Shown here: one piece after another, positions 4,729 to 5,506 of the stretch | How the letters are laid out: every line of letters starts with the position of its first letter | How positions within the stretch are numbered: the stretch's first letter is position 1 | Notes under the pieces: model-generated | Databases searched by the model: none | What the model saw: the letters and a program-made list of their open reading frames with translations, nothing else | What the model was told of the DNA's origin: nothing | Assembly (NCBI GenBank): GCA_004553495.1 | Contig: SFLE01000045.1 | Coordinates: 1 to 5,506, forward strand | Direction of reading: 5' to 3' | Length of the DNA: 5,506 nt | Origin: Clostridiales bacterium | GTDB lineage: Bacteria > Bacillota > Clostridia > Oscillospirales > Oscillospiraceae | Made by a program: the position numbers and the translations under genes

Positions 4729-4741
4729 GAAGCAAAATTTT

Positions 4742-4780
4742 AAGGGGAAGCTGAGATCAGCTTCCCCTTTGTTTTTTGTT
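4742..4780. terminator. Strong convergent terminator after the rubrerythrin gene
   Basis: A perfect 12-bp stem (4742-4753 with 4758-4769, core AAGGGGAAGCTG/CAGCTTCCCCTT) with a 4-nt loop is followed on the plus strand by TGTTTTTTGTTT. On the minus strand the stem is followed by TTAAAATTTT, so it probably also serves the convergent lipoprotein gene. Confidence 0.9.
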
Positions 4781-5406
4781 TATGCCATTGCCGGAACGGC
4801 GTATGTAAATGTCTCGTACTCTCCCTTAGAGTTAGGAACATCAACGCTCAATTCAAATCCGTCGGTCAGGTTTTCCGGATCAACGGCAACAACGCCTGCC
4901 GCCCTGATAGTTACAGTACTGCCAGCGCGCAGCAAACAGTTGCTTGTACCAATTTCCTTGATATAGGCTGCGGTTTCTTTGTCAACTTCAACCGCATATT
5001 CCATTGAAAATGTTTCACCGTCCTTATCATCAAGGGTATAGGAGTTAACGGGATATTCCTTGCCTTCGTACTTCAAAACGAAATTCGGCTTCCATTGGTC
5101 TTCAGAAAAGGGATCGCAAAAGCTCAGATAACCGCCGCGATCAATATTTGTGAGCGTAAATGTCAGGGACACAAAGCAATGCCCAGTGCTTGCAGCATAC
5201 ATAATGTTTGATTCATCGGTCGGAGTTAAATAATTTCCGTTACCGACACTGCTCAAATAGTATGCAAATTCGGCATTCTCCAAAGTGAACTGTGCTATAT
5301 CGGTGGATGCCGTCTCGCCGACCGCAAGCTTCGCTTCCTCCTCGCCGCAGGCGCATAAAGCTAATATCATGGTCAGGGATAAAACAAGCGCTATTATTCT
5401 CTTCAT
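4780..5406 (-). CDS. Lipoprotein of unknown function with Ig-like (DUF4352-type) fold suspected
   Basis: The 208-residue protein starts with a lipoprotein signal: MKRIIALV, a hydrophobic stretch, then LCAC with the lipid-modified cysteine at residue 20. It should therefore be anchored to the outer face of the membrane. The rest is rich in beta-strand-like alternation: IAQFTLENAEFAYYLS, HCFVSLTFTLTNID, NFVLKYEGKEYPVNSY, LLRAGSTVTIRAAGVV. This resembles the Ig-like DUF4352 type of lipoproteins frequent in gut Clostridia; that similarity is an impression, and no catalytic motif is visible. A GTG at 5410-5412 could extend the frame by two codons. I chose the ATG at 5404-5406 because AGAGG (5414-5418) lies 7 nt before it but only 1 nt before the GTG. 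The start lies 2 nt after the stop of the upstream minus-strand frame, suggesting translational coupling within an operon. Confidence 0.82.
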   Translation of the reverse strand: MKRIIALVLSLTMILALCACGEEEAKLAVGETASTDIAQFTLENAEFAYYLSSVGNGNYLTPTDESNIMYAASTGHCFVSLTFTLTNIDRGGYLSFCDPFSEDQWKPNFVLKYEGKEYPVNSYTLDDKDGETFSMEYAVEVDKETAAYIKEIGTSNCLLRAGSTVTIRAAGVVAVDPENLTDGFELSVDVPNSKGEYETFTYAVPAMA

Positions 5407-5408
5407 TT

Positions 5409-5506
5409 TCACACCTCTTTCTTTAATATAACTGTCTTTTCAATCACAGGTTTCTCTTCAACGCCTACTATGACATAGCCTTTTTCTTTTGCACGAGCTG
5501 CAAAAG
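5409..5506 (-). CDS. C-terminal end of an unidentified gene, partial
   Basis: A minus-strand frame is open from the window edge for 31 residues and ends with TGA at 5411-5409, only 2 nt before the lipoprotein ATG. The other two minus frames contain stops here. The composition is coding-like: ARAKEKGYVIVGVEE, then KPVIEKTVILKKEV, rich in Lys, Glu and Val. The ribosome binding site AGAGG of the lipoprotein gene is made by its last codons, an arrangement typical of co-transcribed, coupled genes. I do not recognise the family. The fragment is short, so the call depends mainly on its position and spacing. Confidence 0.55.
   Translation of the reverse strand, partial: FAARAKEKGYVIVGVEEKPVIEKTVILKKEV

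Noticed and set aside
1..5506. CRISPR array, tRNA, rRNA, toxin-antitoxin or anti-phage system
   Set aside because: No regularly spaced repeats, cloverleaf, ribosomal RNA segment or recognisable defence gene was seen on either strand.

Overview
The window looks like chromosomal DNA from a spore-forming, anaerobic low-to-mid GC Firmicute, probably a gut-type member of the Clostridia (Oscillospiraceae/Ruminococcaceae-like). The reasons are a SpoIIP homologue, a SleB-type cell wall hydrolase, a reverse rubrerythrin, strong GGAGG ribosome binding sites, a TTG start, and a fragment resembling TnpV, a small protein of clostridial mobile elements. Genus-level assignment is inference.

Layout. Positions 1-214 (minus) hold an open frame whose C-terminal part resembles TnpV; it has no conventional start and runs off the window. 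Next on the minus strand are rsmG (246-947), a secreted cell wall hydrolase with a copper-amine-oxidase-like stalk (1018-1860), a 353-bp AT-rich gap with two GCACAA inverted repeats (1861-2213), and a small TSCPD-domain protein (2214-2456). The plus strand then carries spoIIP (2599-3552), a two-CBS-domain protein (3623-4051) and a reverse rubrerythrin (4162-4728). A convergent terminator (4742-4780) separates these from a minus-strand lipoprotein of unknown function (4780-5406). The lipoprotein follows, by 2 nt, the tail of another minus-strand gene (5409-5506) that enters from the right edge.

How the genes fit together. SpoIIP and the SleB-type hydrolase both act on peptidoglycan and are typical of sporulating bacteria. 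Rubrerythrin handles peroxide and oxygen stress, and the CBS protein probably senses an adenine nucleotide. RsmG is housekeeping. I do not see one novel multi-gene system.

The most interesting content is in the control regions. The rsmG promoter is laid over the upstream gene's terminator, so that its own transcript should lack the hairpin's 5' arm. The CBS gene has its Shine-Dalgarno sequence inside a terminator-like hairpin whose U-tract touches the ATG. The spoIIP ribosome binding site can likewise be masked by an upstream CCCTCC segment, with a candidate sigma-E -10 element in the hairpin loop. A perfect 12-bp inverted repeat brackets the TSCPD gene.
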